DNA of 64,000 nucleotides. Origin: Beaufortia kweichowensis. Its lineage: Eukaryota > Chordata > Actinopteri > Cypriniformes > Gastromyzontidae. The stretch covers positions 16,344,221 through 16,408,220 of the forward strand of contig CM032804.1 in NCBI GenBank assembly GCA_019155185.1, given 5' to 3'. The notes under the pieces are model-generated. The model saw only the letters and a program-made list of their open reading frames with translations, had not been told where the DNA came from and ran no database searches. Positions 27,203-39,400 of the stretch are shown here, in pieces (positions within the stretch are counted from its first letter, which is position 1; every line of letters starts with the position of its first letter). The translations under genes and the position numbers were made by a program.

Positions 27203-27659
27203 TGTCAGGTGCATGGTGTTTGTTTTGTAATGTCATTTGTCACCCTTACCGGGAGTGGTAATCAGCGCTAATGCGCGGCGCCGCACGCTCGTTCTGTCCA
27301 CACCTGTTTCCCATTTTCCTCTGCCTATTTATTGCCTGTCTTTGTCTTCACTCGGCGTGGGTATGTTACATGTTATGTTGCCTCTTGGCCGTGCATTAAC
27401 ATTTGTATTGTGTCCAGGATCCTCAGACGAGGCACTAATCCCACGTCATTTGTGGACAGCGAAGCCGCATTGAGAACGCTACACTGGACGTTTCCAGCTA
27501 TTTGTCTCAGCTCTCTGTCTCAGTGGATGTGTGCGCTGGAGTTGCCACACCACTGCATTCACCTGACTTTGTTTCTTTCCTTTGTTGTTTTGTGTCTGAA
27601 GTTCAGAATAAACGCCCTTTTTTTGATCAGCGATTGAGTCCTCTGTACCTGCCGTTACA
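27203..27659 (+). repeat. Gypsy II 5' LTR
   Basis: 457 bases, TGTCAG...TTACA. TATA box TATTTAT at 27326-27332; polyadenylation signal AATAAA near 27607. GTGGGTATGTT at 27357-27367, 31 bases after the TATA start, is complementary to the primer-binding site at 27661-27671. Confidence 0.92.
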
Positions 27660-27660
27660 G

Positions 27661-27671
27661 AACATACCCAC
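27661..27671 (+). promoter_or_regulatory. Gypsy II self-priming primer-binding site
   Basis: AACATACCCAC lies one base after the 5' LTR. It is the exact reverse complement of 27357-27367, which would be the 5' end of the element RNA given the TATA box 31 bases upstream. No tRNA-type TGG site is present. This is the layout of Tf1/sushi self-primed chromoviruses. Confidence 0.75.
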
Positions 27672-27676
27672 CAGCT

Positions 27677-28375
27677 ATGGACTCAGCTGAGCACACGGAC
27701 GTTCGCCGAGCACTCCTTCAGCAAGGCATCCTCCTGGGACGCCAGCAAGAGGAGATAACTGCGTCACATCAGGTCATGGCGAACCTGACACAACAGCTCG
27801 CCGCGATCTCCCAGCGCCTCGATCAGATGCAGATCGCCTTGCCGGCAGGTCCCGCGGCTGCTGCGCCGGCGGTGGAGGAGGCGCCCGCGTTGCGCCGGTC
27901 CGAGCCCCGCCTTAATCCTCCGGCTCCTTACTACTCTCTCTGCTACGTCAAGGTAACAGATCGGTGTCGAGTTACGCCATCGAGTTCCGCACACTCGCCT
28001 CATCTTGCGGCTGGAACGACAAGGCTCTATGGGACCATTTCCTTCACGGACTCGCGGAACGATCAAGGATGAGATATACTCCATGGAGCTGCCCACTACA
28101 CTCGATGGGCTGGTCGAACTCGCCACTTCGGGTGGATTTCCGCCTGACACTGAGGTCGCAACCCCGCCGTTATGGAGACTGTGCACGAGTGCTCTGATCC
28201 TTCACCTGGCTAGGGGCTATGTCGCCAGCGACTCGGCTTCTCTGAGGAGGAACCGATGCAGATCGGACGTGCTCACCTCACGGCCCAGGAACGCTGCCAT
28301 CGGATCGCCAACGGTTTGTGCCTCTACTGTGCGGAGGCGGGGCACGTAGTCACAAGCTGCCCTCACAGGAAGCAA
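27677..28375 (+). pseudogene. Gypsy II gag, deleted and frameshifted
   Basis: ATG 27677 opens MDSAEHTDVRRALLQQGILL followed by a coiled-coil-like region (LTQQLAAISQRLDQMQ). The frame then leaves the gag core: a piece homologous to YAIEFRTLASSCGWND appears in another frame at 27970-28020, so part of the capsid region is missing. A CCHC zinc knuckle (CLYCAEAGHVVTSC) is readable near 28320-28362 in a third frame. Not functional as written. Confidence 0.65.
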
Positions 28376-28429
28376 CCCTCCTCGGGGGGCGGTCACGCAT
28401 GGTAAGCGACCACTGCTCTGCCGCCCTCT

Positions 28430-29680
28430 GGTGGCCGCACTACTCTCCAGGTTGTTCTTCAGTCAGAGGGGGTTGGCCACCTTGTTGTTGCTCTCATTGA
28501 CTCTGGAGCAGAAGGGGACTTTTTGGATATTGAACTGGCCAGGAGCTGGAATATTCCAGTTTTTCCTTTAGCCACTGCGGTCTCCGCCAGTACACTTTGT
28601 GGTACTCCGCTCACTAAGATCACCTCTGTCACTGGACTCGTTCACTTGACCACCTCTGGCAATCACGTTGAGGAGATTCGTTTCCTCCTCATTCACTCTC
28701 CCTCAGCCCCCATAGTTTTGGGGCACACCTGGCTTACCAAGCACAATCCTCTTATTGATTGGGCTCACCACAGGGTTGTTGAGTGGAGCCCCTTTTGTCT
28801 GTCTCAATGTTTGGTGTCTGCTTCACCGCCTTTAATGTCTGTCTCTGTGTTACAGGAGGAGTCAGGGAATCTGGTTAATGTTCCGGAGGCCTACCATGAC
28901 TTGAGGGCGACTGTGAGCCTCTCCTCTGGTTACCATCCGCAGACCAATGGTCAGTCTGAGCGGGCCAATCAGGACTTGGAGAGGGTCCTGCGTTGCGTAG
29001 CGTCTGCTGATCCATTGACGTGGAGTTCTAAATTAGCCATGGTCGAGTACGCTCATAACTCCCTCCCGGTCTCATCTACGGGGTTATCACCCTTCCAGTG
29101 CTGTTTAGGCTACCAGCCCCCATTATTTCCCTCTCAGGAGTCCGACGCTATTGTCCCATCTGCACACACGTTTATTCAGAGATGCCTCCGGACATGGAGG
29201 CTCGCCAGACAAACCCTTATCCGGACCGGTGAAAGGAACAAGGCGTCGGCGGACCGTCACCGCTCTAAGCCCCCACTTTACGTTTGTGGTCAGAAGGTTT
29301 GGTTGTCTACCCAGGACATTCCGCTCAAACTACCCGCACGTAAACTGGGACCTAAATTCATCGGACCGTACATAATCACTAAGGTGCTTAACCCGGTGAC
29401 TGTTCGACTCAGATTACCCCCCTTTCTTAAAAGAATTCACCCCGTGTTTCATGTGTCTAGAGTCAAGCCCGTCGTTCGCTCCCCTCTCCAACCCCAGACC
29501 TCGGCCCCTCCGCCTCCCAGACTCATCGAGGGGTCGCCTGCCTACACGGTACGACGGCTCCTCGATGTGAGGCGGAGGGGTAGGGGCCATCAGTATCTGG
29601 TAGACTGGGAGGGTTATGGGCCGGAGGAAAGATGCTGGGTTCCGGCTCGGGACATACAGTACTGGACCGTGCCCTCATAG
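28430..29680 (+). CDS. Protease/integrase-C-terminus/chromodomain fusion ORF (Gypsy II)
   Basis: One uninterrupted frame reads ALIDSGAEGDFLD (aspartic protease active site, about 28488-28528), then SAPIVLGHTWLTKHNPLIDW, and at about 28905 passes from VPEAYHDLR directly into ATVSLSSGYHPQTNGQSE, the integrase end with its catalytic-Glu region. It continues with the integrase C-terminal module (KLGPKFIGPYIITKVLNPV, HPVFHVSRVKP) and a chromodomain (YTVRRLLDVRRRGRGHQYLV, DWEGYGPEERCWV), stop at 29678-29680. RT, RNase H and two of three integrase catalytic residues are deleted. The frame was kept across the deletion, and no stops have accumulated since. Whether the fusion is translated is unknown; the chromodomain could still target chromatin. 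Confidence 0.8.
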   Translation, partial: GGRTTLQVVLQSEGVGHLVVALIDSGAEGDFLDIELARSWNIPVFPLATAVSASTLCGTPLTKITSVTGLVHLTTSGNHVEEIRFLLIHSPSAPIVLGHTWLTKHNPLIDWAHHRVVEWSPFCLSQCLVSASPPLMSVSVLQEESGNLVNVPEAYHDLRATVSLSSGYHPQTNGQSERANQDLERVLRCVASADPLTWSSKLAMVEYAHNSLPVSSTGLSPFQCCLGYQPPLFPSQESDAIVPSAHTFIQRCLRTWRLARQTLIRTGERNKASADRHRSKPPLYVCGQKVWLSTQDIPLKLPARKLGPKFIGPYIITKVLNPVTVRLRLPPFLKRIHPVFHVSRVKPVVRSPLQPQTSAPPPPRLIEGSPAYTVRRLLDVRRRGRGHQYLVDWEGYGPEERCWVPARDIQYWTVPS

Positions 29681-29748
29681 ACCAATTCCACCGGTGTCAG
29701 GGTGAGTCTTCCGGAGATGCCAGGAGGCATCCTTGAGGGGGGGGATTC

Positions 29749-30204
29749 TGTCAGGTGCATGGTGTTTGTTTTGTAATGTCATTTGTCACCCTTACCGGGA
29801 GTGGTAATCAGCGCTAATGCGCGGCGCCGCACGCTCGTTCTGTCCACACCTGTTTCCCATTTTCCTCTGCCTATTTATTGCCTGTCTTTGTCTTCACTCG
29901 GCGTGGGTATGTTACATGTTATGTTGCCTCTTGGCCGTGCATTAACATTTGTATTGTGTCCAGGATCCTCAGACGAGGCACTAATCCCAAGTCATTTGTG
30001 GACAGCGAAGCCGCATTGAGAACGCTACACTGGACGTTTCCAGCTATTTGTCTCAGCTCTCTGTCTCAGTGGATGTGTGCGCTGGAGTTGCCACACCACT
30101 GCATTCACCTGACTTTGTTTCTTTCCTTTGTTGTTTTGTGTCTGAAGTTCAGAATAAACGCCCTTTTTTGATCAGCGATTGAGTCCTCTGTACCTGCCGT
30201 TACA
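29749..30204 (+). repeat. Gypsy II 3' LTR
   Basis: 456 bases, almost identical to the 5' LTR; followed by target duplication AGTAT. Confidence 0.92.
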
Positions 30205-30228
30205 AGTATGATGTTAGTCTGCTTGTTA

Positions 30229-30364
<136 letters not shown>

Positions 30365-30445
30365 TGTTTATCTGTCTAACAATTCTATGTCCAGTTGTCT
30401 GTCTTTAATATCTATCAACACATTGTTTCTTTACAGTTATACAAG

Positions 30446-33400
30446 ATGTGGGCTTTAATTGAATGGACAGAGAACACTTCGCTAGACATTGTAAAGAAAA
30501 AGGACATAATTCAAAAAGTATTTAATGAGGGAGATGTCTTTGATGTAAAATACGAAGATGAGAGCTCTCCAGCAATTATTTTGAAGCTGAGTGGTAAACA
30601 GATAATATTTCAGAATGTAATTACTTTATATATGTGTAACCAGGTGGTCAGAAAAGAAATAAACACACAGCAACTGGTTAAATACACGTTTATATGGGTT
30701 TTATCTGACTGCTGTTTTTTAGTTAAAAGAACCTACAGCGGGTGGGAACACAAAACAATATGCAAATCAATAGTAGAGGAAAAAATGAAGAAAATTCCTG
30801 ATTCCAAATTATCTAGGATCAAACTGGGCTAACAGAATTTCACAGTGCATTTACACTGGTAACCTAAAATCTATATATACAAAGTGTAAAAGAACATTTA
30901 AAGAAACAATTTTCCCCACAAAGCTGAAATTGTATGTAAAGTGATACAATACAAAATACTGATGCAGTAAAGGAAAAACAAACAAATACGGTAGTGCTAT
31001 GGTACAAAGAAAAGATAAAATAAACACATTAATAAAATCATCTCATCTTTGCTCACACAATAAATAATATATGAGCACACATAAACATATGTGATCATCA
31101 CACAAACACACCTTGTAATACATTACAAGAAAAGTATCAACAGAAATTACAACACTTGTACATTTCCAGATAATCTTATTGGAATAAAAAAAGAAATCTT
31201 AAACTTACACTGGAAATTTCACCCAAAACACCAGGCTCACGTGTTCTCGTGTTACATACACACCATCTAAGAGAATTACACATCAAGTTTACATATACAT
31301 AACTCTTGTTTCCTGGTATAGAAATGAACAGTTTCACAATAATATTTACCCAGGAAGACAGGTGTTTCTCCCTCACAAATCACTGCGATGTCCGCACAGA
31401 AACCTAAAACACTGCTGCTTCGTCAGTTTACCACAAAATGGCTGTGCAGGTGCGTGCACGCGGGGTGGATCCAAGATGGCAGCCGGTGCGGTCGCAGTTT
31501 CATGCAGTTAAACAAATTCGACTTTCCATTCCCTTTATTTTAACTATACTTAAACCTGGTTGCATAATATCGATTGTGCATGCATTAGACCATCTTTCTG
31601 TTTTGTTTTTGCGAAGTATCTAGCTTGTTATGTTAGTTTAATTCCATCCTAAGTTGGCGATCATTAACTGAACTCTCTGACGCACATGGAAACTAAGGAC
31701 AGCACGAAGAAGCGCAGAGGGAAAAATAAGAATTCTACCTCTAAGTTGATTACAGAAGAGATGGAATTTGATATACCTGTCTCGGTGGACAATGGTTCTG
31801 GTTTGCATATTGAACTAGACCATCAATATCGCCAAAAATGTCCTGATGTCACCCGGTCTGTCAGTCCCAGTCTCGATCCCGTGCACGACTCCGATTTAGA
31901 TACGCCTGTGAAACCGCAACAAAAAAGGTCTCGAGTTGACATTTCCCTGACGGATTTACAAGATAATGTCATCGCGGCATTAACTTCCAAAATTAAGGAA
32001 AGTACAGACGATCTCGGAAAAATTATTACCAGCAACACTGTAAGCATTGAGGCCCTTAAGAAATCAATTGACTTTGTGTTTGAAGAAGTAAGCGCATTGA
32101 AAACAGACATGAAAAGCTGTAAATATACCACAAACCTGAATAGCACCAAAATCCACGAACTTGAGCAAAGGCTTAACGATGCTGAACGCTACCAGCAGAG
32201 ATGGAACCTCCGTCTGTACGGGATTCCTGAACATCCTGAGGAAGACATCAAGCATAAAGTCATTGGTATATGTCTCTCAGTTGCTTCTGATTCAAGCGTA
32301 TCTTTTAAAGATGACATAGATATTGTGCATCGACTGGGGAAGCTGAAAGAGCAAGACGCTAGACCTAGATCAGTGATCATTCGTCTCGTGAGAAGATCTA
32401 CGCAGGACCTGATCTGGCGGCTGGCCAAGACCTCCGAATATCTGAGGATTCACAGGCTGAGATTTACCGAAGATCTCTCTCAAGCAGACAAGTTGCTGAG
32501 GTTAAAGAGATGGTCGTTGGTCGAAGCTGCTAGGAAGGAAGGAAAAAAAACGTTTTTTGTTGGTGTGCGCGTAATCATCAATGGGAAAGAGGTGCGTTCA
32601 CCCTCGTGAAAACACGCCTGTGACATGTATACATTTTTTCCTGTCCTGTTGGCCAACTTGTACGTTTATAAAAGGCTTCTTTTACAAGTCTAATGCAAGT
32701 TAATTTCTGGACAAAGTTGTTTGTAACAGTTATAATATCGTGACCTGGTTCATACTCGTTTTTCTCATATTGTTCTCGTTCTCTCTGTTCTTCATATATT
32801 CATGTCATTTTCGTTAGTTACACTTAATGTCAGGGGTTTAAGATTAAACGTTAAACGTAAGGCTTTACTTTTATTTGTAAAACAGCAGAAATCTGACTTT
32901 TGTTTCTTTCAAGAAATTCATTCAACTCCCAAAGATGTAAATTACTGGAAAGCACAATGGGGTAATGATGTTTGGTGTGCTCATGGGTCTGAGCGTTCGG
33001 CTGGTGTTGCAATTTTAAAAAACAAATTTTCTGAGGACATTTTATTTTCTGAGGGGGTCATTATATTATTTTAGTTAGCAAATTAGATCTGGTGACTATA
33101 ATCATTATAAATTTTTATGGGTACAATTCTAAAACTGAAAATGATGCTTTATTTAAAAGTCTAGAAAGCCGAATTACATATTACTTATCTAAATTCCCAA
33201 ATTCACTTATTCTAATAGGAGGAGATTTCAATATCACTTTAGACAACTCCCTTGAACGGTGGCCACCTCGCAATGTAAATTCGTATAACTCCACTCTTAA
33301 GGCCTTTATGCAGAAATTTGGAGTAACAGACATTTGGAGAGATAAATTTCCTGGTATTAGTTCTTTTACATGGAATAATAAGGCATGTACCACTATGTCT

Positions 33401-36400
33401 CACATTGACTATTGGTTAACTCTGCATGCAGTTTACAAAAAGATGATATTTCTGTTAATATTCTTCCTACACCATTAACGGATCATAAGGCCGTGTCTAT
33501 TAATATTTTTCTACATTCTTCTCATTTCTCCAACTACCATAATTCTTATTGGAAGCTCAATAAGTCATTATTGGAACATGAATTTGTAAAGATGAACATT
33601 TGCAGTTTGATTGCACAATATTGGAATATAGCTCAGATTAGTAATAACTGTTGCACTAATTGGGAATTGTTTAAGTTTGAAGTTAGTAAATTTCTTAGAA
33701 AGTTTGTAGAAAATCTTTCAGATAGTGAATATCTTGAGTTATCTACACTTCAAGGCCAATTAGATGATATTTATAAAAGGAAGGCAGAGGGGTCCTTCAT
33801 TAGGTCTAGACAGAGATGGTTAGAAAAGGGAGAACAGAATTCAGCATATTTCTTTCAATTAGAAAAATTTAATGCAAAAACAAATACAATTTCACATTTG
33901 AATATCAATGGCATGATAACAAATAACTCAAAGGACATTGCAGATTACTGTTCAACCTTTTATAGCAGTCTTTATGAATCAAGATATAATTAAATTGATT
34001 CCTCTGTTTTTATAGATAACCTTATTAACTCAAAATCTATAAATGAAGACCAAAAAGAACAGTGTGATATTCCTATATGTATAGAAGAAGTCCTTCATGC
34101 TATCACAAAACTTAAATTAAATAAATCCCCTGGTGTAGATGGTTTAACTTCTGAATTCTATAAAACCTTTTCAGAAGATCTTGCTCCTTTTCTTTTAAAG
34201 CTTTTCTTACAATGTATTGAATATGGTAAACTTCCACCAACCCTGACACAAGGCCTAATTATCTTAATTCCCAAACCAAAAAAAGACAATTTAATTTTAG
34301 ATAGTTGGCGGCCAATTTCCTTACTTAATTGTGATTATAGAATTTTAGCCTCTATATTTGCTTTTAGAATAAAAAAAACTTTAGATTTTATTATCGATGA
34401 CATACAGTCAGGTTTTATGAGTAATAGACAAATTTCAAATAATATTCGCTTGGTAATAGACCTTAGACAGGGATGCCCTATTTCCCCATATTTATTCTTA
34501 CTCTGTTCACAACTTCTCGCAGATCATATTAAACAGAGTCCTTTAAGAGGTATTACTGTTGCAGGTAATTATCATCAGTCAATTAGCAAACAATACCACT
34601 CTTTTTTTAAAAGATGCAAAAGAAATTCCTTTAGCCCTTAAGATTATCCATACTTTCTCCAAAGCTTCAGGGCTGTACCTGAATGTTAATAAGTGTGAAT
34701 TAATGTCTCTCAAAAATTGTAATTCTCCATCAATATGTAATATTCCCATTAAAAATGAAGTCACATATTTAGGTATTAAGATTGTAAAGATGAAGAGGAA
34801 CGGTGTGAGCTTAATTTCTCCCCAGTCATTGATAAAACAAAAAAAAAATTAAACCATTGGTTACTAAGAGACTAAGAGGGTTTTGATTACAAAGGCAGAG
34901 GGCATCTCCAGACTTACATATGCAGCGCTCTCCTTAGCAGTTAATAAAAAAACTTGTGAAATTATTGATAATATGCTTTTTAACTTTTTATGGAAAAATA
35001 AAACCCACTATATAAAGAAATCTGTGATTATGAACTCAATTGAAAATGGAGGTCTAAACTTCTTAGATTTTTCTACCCTTAATCACACCTTCAAAGTGAA
35101 TTGGATTAAGCAATTCCTCAAAAAACCAACATCTATTTGGAATATTATACCTCACTTTATCTTTTCACAGGTTGGTGGCCTTCAATTCCTTTTGCTCTGT
35201 GACTACAGCATTACCAAAATTCCCTTAAAACTGTCTAATTTTCACAAACAGATGCTTCTTTCATGGAATTTTATCTATAAACACAATTTCTCTCCAAATA
35301 GGTGTTTTATTTGGAATAATAAGCACATTACGTTTAAATCAAAATCTTTATTTTTTGAAAACTGGTTTTATAATAAAATAGTTCTTGTTAGCCAACTTTT
35401 TAATCATGAAGGGCTTATGTTAACTTATTCTGAATTTCTTTCTAAATATAACATTCCAGTCAAAATACCTATCCTCAACTCTCGCCATCCTTGTTGGATC
35501 CTGCTGATACTGAAGTTGATCAGATTTGTTTCTCTCTTTCCTCTGTCAAGAATAATAATCGTTACATTCTGGCTTTATTTCAAAGGGATATTGTCTCCAG
35601 TCCTGCTATTGTATAATTTTGGAATGGTTATGTAGATGGTCTGTTGTGGAGTAAAATCTGGAAACTTCCTCATAAATATTTAATCATAAATAAAATCAAA
35701 GAAATTTCTTTTAAAATTATTTACAGATATTACCATTGTAAATACTATCTTGTAAACAGATTTAATTTTGATATTGAAATACTTTGTAAATTTTGTGGCT
35801 CACATGTTGAAACGTTATATCATTTATTTTGGAGTTGTCCTTATTTAGTTAGTTTTTGGTCAGATTTCTGTTCTTTTATTAAGGCTCACATCATGCCCAG
35901 CTTTAAATTGTGCTTTAAAAATGTTTTATTTGGGGTTTTTTTCCTATAACAAATGTTATTATAAGGAATATTATTTAATTGATCTGCTGCTTCTTTTAGC
36001 TAAGTTTTGCATTCATAAATCTAAATTTGGAGGAAATAAGCCTTTGTTTTTAATTTTGAAATCAGAATTAAAACAATACTTAAATATTGTGTTTTGTTTA
36101 AAAAATAAGAAAGCTATAAAATGTGCTTCTATTTGTAAACATTTTCATATTATTATATTATTATATATTAAGTTTATTTATTTTCTATTTTTCTAAATTT
36201 GTCTGTTTTTTTATTTTTATTTATTTATTTGTTTATTTTATGTGTGTTAATGTAGTTTATTTAATTTACCTCCTGACTGTAATTGTAAGTCGTTAAAACA
36301 ATAAAGGAAAAAAAGGAAAAAAAAAAAGGTGCCGGCAAGCATAAAGGAAAACTCGCGAGCAGAGATCAGACAACTCTTAAAGGGCCATACCCTATTTTTG

Positions 36401-39400
36401 AACACTCAATATTTAGACCTCTGGCCACATATGAATAAGTGCATTATGTTGTTGAGGCAAAGGAAATTCTTTTTTTGTTGTTTAGAAAATAAAGACAGGC
36501 TGCTGAAACGTCTTCATCAGGTAGAGTCAGAGAGAAAGAAAAAAGATGAGGGCAAACTTTCTGAAAAAAGACCAATAAAAAGGAAGGAAATATTTAGTCC
36601 AGAAAACAGTCCATCGCCAAGTCCAAAGAAGAGATGTGTCACGAACTCGGTCTCTGTGGCTCCCTCCGATCACCACCAGCGGGAGCCCTCTCCGGATTAT
36701 TGACTTTTCCCACGGACTACACGCCCCACAATCCCCCGCGCCTGGGCTGAACTCCGACCCGGTGTCGGCCATCTTGTATCGCTCCGGGTATTTAAGCCGC
36801 GACGCCACGCAGACTTTCGCAAAGTCTTGATTTGCCCGGCTATCATTTCTGAGCGTTTTTCATAGTTACTGGATTTCTCGTTACTGTCTCGGATTGTTCA
36901 CTGGATCTACGATTGTTATCTGCCTGCCCCGGACCTGTCTGCTTTGTTTACCGGATCTACGATTGTTCTCTGCCTGCCCCGGACCTGTCTGCTTTGTTTA
37001 CCGGATTTACGATTACCTGCCGCCTGCCCCGATCCCCAGCCTGGACTTTACTACTCTTTGCTCTGTCTCCGTTGTTCCCGTTTTACTCCTGCCTGACCTT
37101 TTACTGTTGTTATTACCTTTGGTCTTTAATAAAGTTGCTAATGGATCACACTCCTCGTGCCGACTCGTTACAGAAGACTTCGCCATCTCCCGATCCAGCA
37201 ACACTACAACAGTATGCCACGGAGCTCAGCGCTCAAGCATCCGTGCTGGCCACTCATCAGCAACAGCTGGCTAGGCTCACTTCGATTACGGAGGAACTAG
37301 CCAAATCCCTGCACGCCCTACACCTCGCCATGCCCGCTGCCCATCCCCCACCTGCTAATCCGCCGCCACCCGCCGCCATTTCGGCCCCTCCCGCCGCCAG
37401 TCCACGTCTCGCTTTTCCGGAGAAATTCGACGGGACGCCCGCTAAATGTAAGGGGTTTTTACTTCAGTGTTCATTGTTCATTGACCAGCAACCACTACTC
37501 TACTCTACTGAGAGTTCCCGCATTGCATTTGTTTGTTCACTCCTTACCGGTCGGGCACTGGACTGGGCCACAGCCATATGGAGCAATGACCAGTCCACCT
37601 TTCCGTCCTTCGCAGCCTTCCGGAAGAGATTCAAGGAGGTATTCCAGCATTCAGCGGACGGCGAGGAAGCGGGGGAGCAGCTGCTGGCCCTCAGGCAGGG
37701 CCGGAGCTCGGCGGCCGACTATGCGCTCACGTTCAGGACACTCGCGGCTCAAGCGGACTGGGAGGACGCCCCGCTGAAATTACTTTTCAGGAAGGGTTTA
37801 ACTACAGAGCTCCAAGCAGAACTCGCCTGTAGAGATGAGGGGAAAACACTGGATCAGTACATTGAACTTGCCATCCACCTCGACAACCTGATTCGCTCCA
37901 GACGGCCTTTCCGCTTCCCTACCCAGTTTTTTCCCACCGCCAGTCCACATCGGACCGTCGAGGAGGAGCCCATGCAGATCGGGCGCACCCACCTCACGGC
38001 TGAGGAGAGAGAGAGGAGGAGACAGGAGCGTCTCTGTTTATACTGCGGTAAACCCGGCCATATGAGAGCTTCCTGTCCCACACGTCCCCCGCGGAGATCA
38101 GAAATGGTAAGTCCAGTCAGGCCTTTACTTACCAGTTTCAAGATACCGGTAACACTTAACGTTGGGGGGTCGGTCCACCGTGACCACCGCATTGATTGAT
38201 TCAGGGTCAGCGGGTAACTTCATTGATGAGACGTTTGCGAGGTCACATAATCTACCTCTCATCTCTTGTTCTCCACATGTAGCAGTCGCAGCCCTAGACG
38301 GACGCCCACTCGGTTCAGGTCACCTGCAATTCACCACACAGGACATCACACTTCTCACCGGCTCACTGCACAAGGAAGTCATCCGTTTTTTCCTCCTTGA
38401 CTCCCCCCAAACTCCTGTCATCCTTGGATTTCCCTGGCTGGACCTGCATGATCCCATCATCTCTTGGTCTGAGGGACAGATCACCCAATGGTCACCCTTT
38501 TGCCAGAGACACTGCCTGGTGACCATTAAACCTGCGAACACTCCAGAACTCCCCTCCGAGTATCACGATCTGAGTCTGGCCTTCAGCAAGACCGAAGCCA
38601 CCTGTTTACCTCCTCACCGACCTAATGACTGCGCCATTGATCTCATGCCCGGTGCACAACCACCCAGGGGACGCGTCTTCCCACTGTCCCAACCAGAATC
38701 CGAGGCCATGAGATCTTACATTCAAGAGGAACTGGCCAAGGGCTTCATTCGTCCCTCCACATCCCCTGCCTCAGCTGGGTTTTTCTTTGTGAAGAAGAAG
38801 GACGGCGGGTTACGACCCTGCATCGACTATCGTGGCCTGAACGAGATAACAGTGAAATTCAGATACCCCCTGCCTCTTGTGCCCGCCGCCCTGGAACAAT
38901 TAAGGAAGGCTCGATTCTTCACAAAATTGGACTTACGTAGCGCTTACAACCTGATCCGCATCCGTGAGGGGGACGAGTGGAAGACCGCCTTTTCTACCAC
39001 CTCGGGACACTATGAATACCTCGTCATGCCCTTTGGTTTGGCCAACAGCCCGTCCGTCTTCCAAGCCTTCATCAACGAGGTATTCCGGGACATGCTCAAC
39101 CGTGGGGTGATTGTTTACATTGATGACATTCTCATCTATTCTGATACCTACCAGGACCATGTCAGACACGTTCGTGCAGTGCTGCAGAGGCTGATAAAGA
39201 ACCAACTCTATGCCAAGATGGAGAAGTGTGAGTTCCACCAAACGAAGGTCTCCTTTCTTGGTTACGTCATCAGTCCGGAGGGAGTGGCCATGGATGATCA
39301 GAAGGTCACAGCCGTCCTGAATTGGACACAACCCACCACACTCAAAGAACTACAACGCTTCCTTGGGTTCGCTAATTTCTACCAGCGCTTCATCAGAAAC

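Larger units (their letters stand above)
27203..30204 (+). mobile_element. Internally deleted chromodomain Gypsy (Gypsy II)
   Basis: Two LTRs (27203-27659 and 29749-30204) start TGTCAGGTGC and end GTTACA. They differ visibly only by C/A in CCCACGTC/CCCAAGTC and by one T in a T-run. A perfect 5-bp target duplication AGTAT flanks the element (27198-27202, 30205-30209). A polypurine tract (GAGGGGGGGG) precedes the 3' LTR. The interior is only about 2.1 kb: a partial gag and a protease joined in frame to the end of the integrase plus chromodomain; RT, RNase H and the integrase core are gone. Near-identical LTRs mean a recent insertion, so the deleted form itself was probably mobilised by an intact relative. 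Confidence 0.9.
31470..36328 (+). mobile_element. Tx1-like L1 LINE in intron 1 of the BEN gene
   Basis: A 5' region with CCAAGATGGCAGCCGG (about 31470), ORF1 (31686-32609), a degraded ORF2 and an A-rich tail (AATAAAGG then A-runs, 36298-36328) mark a nearly full-length L1-type element in sense orientation to the BEN gene. A clear target duplication was not found. ORF2 is dead. Confidence 0.8.

Noticed and set aside
27237..27637. Frames repeated at 29783-30171
   Set aside because: They are LTR sequence of Gypsy II, present twice for that reason.
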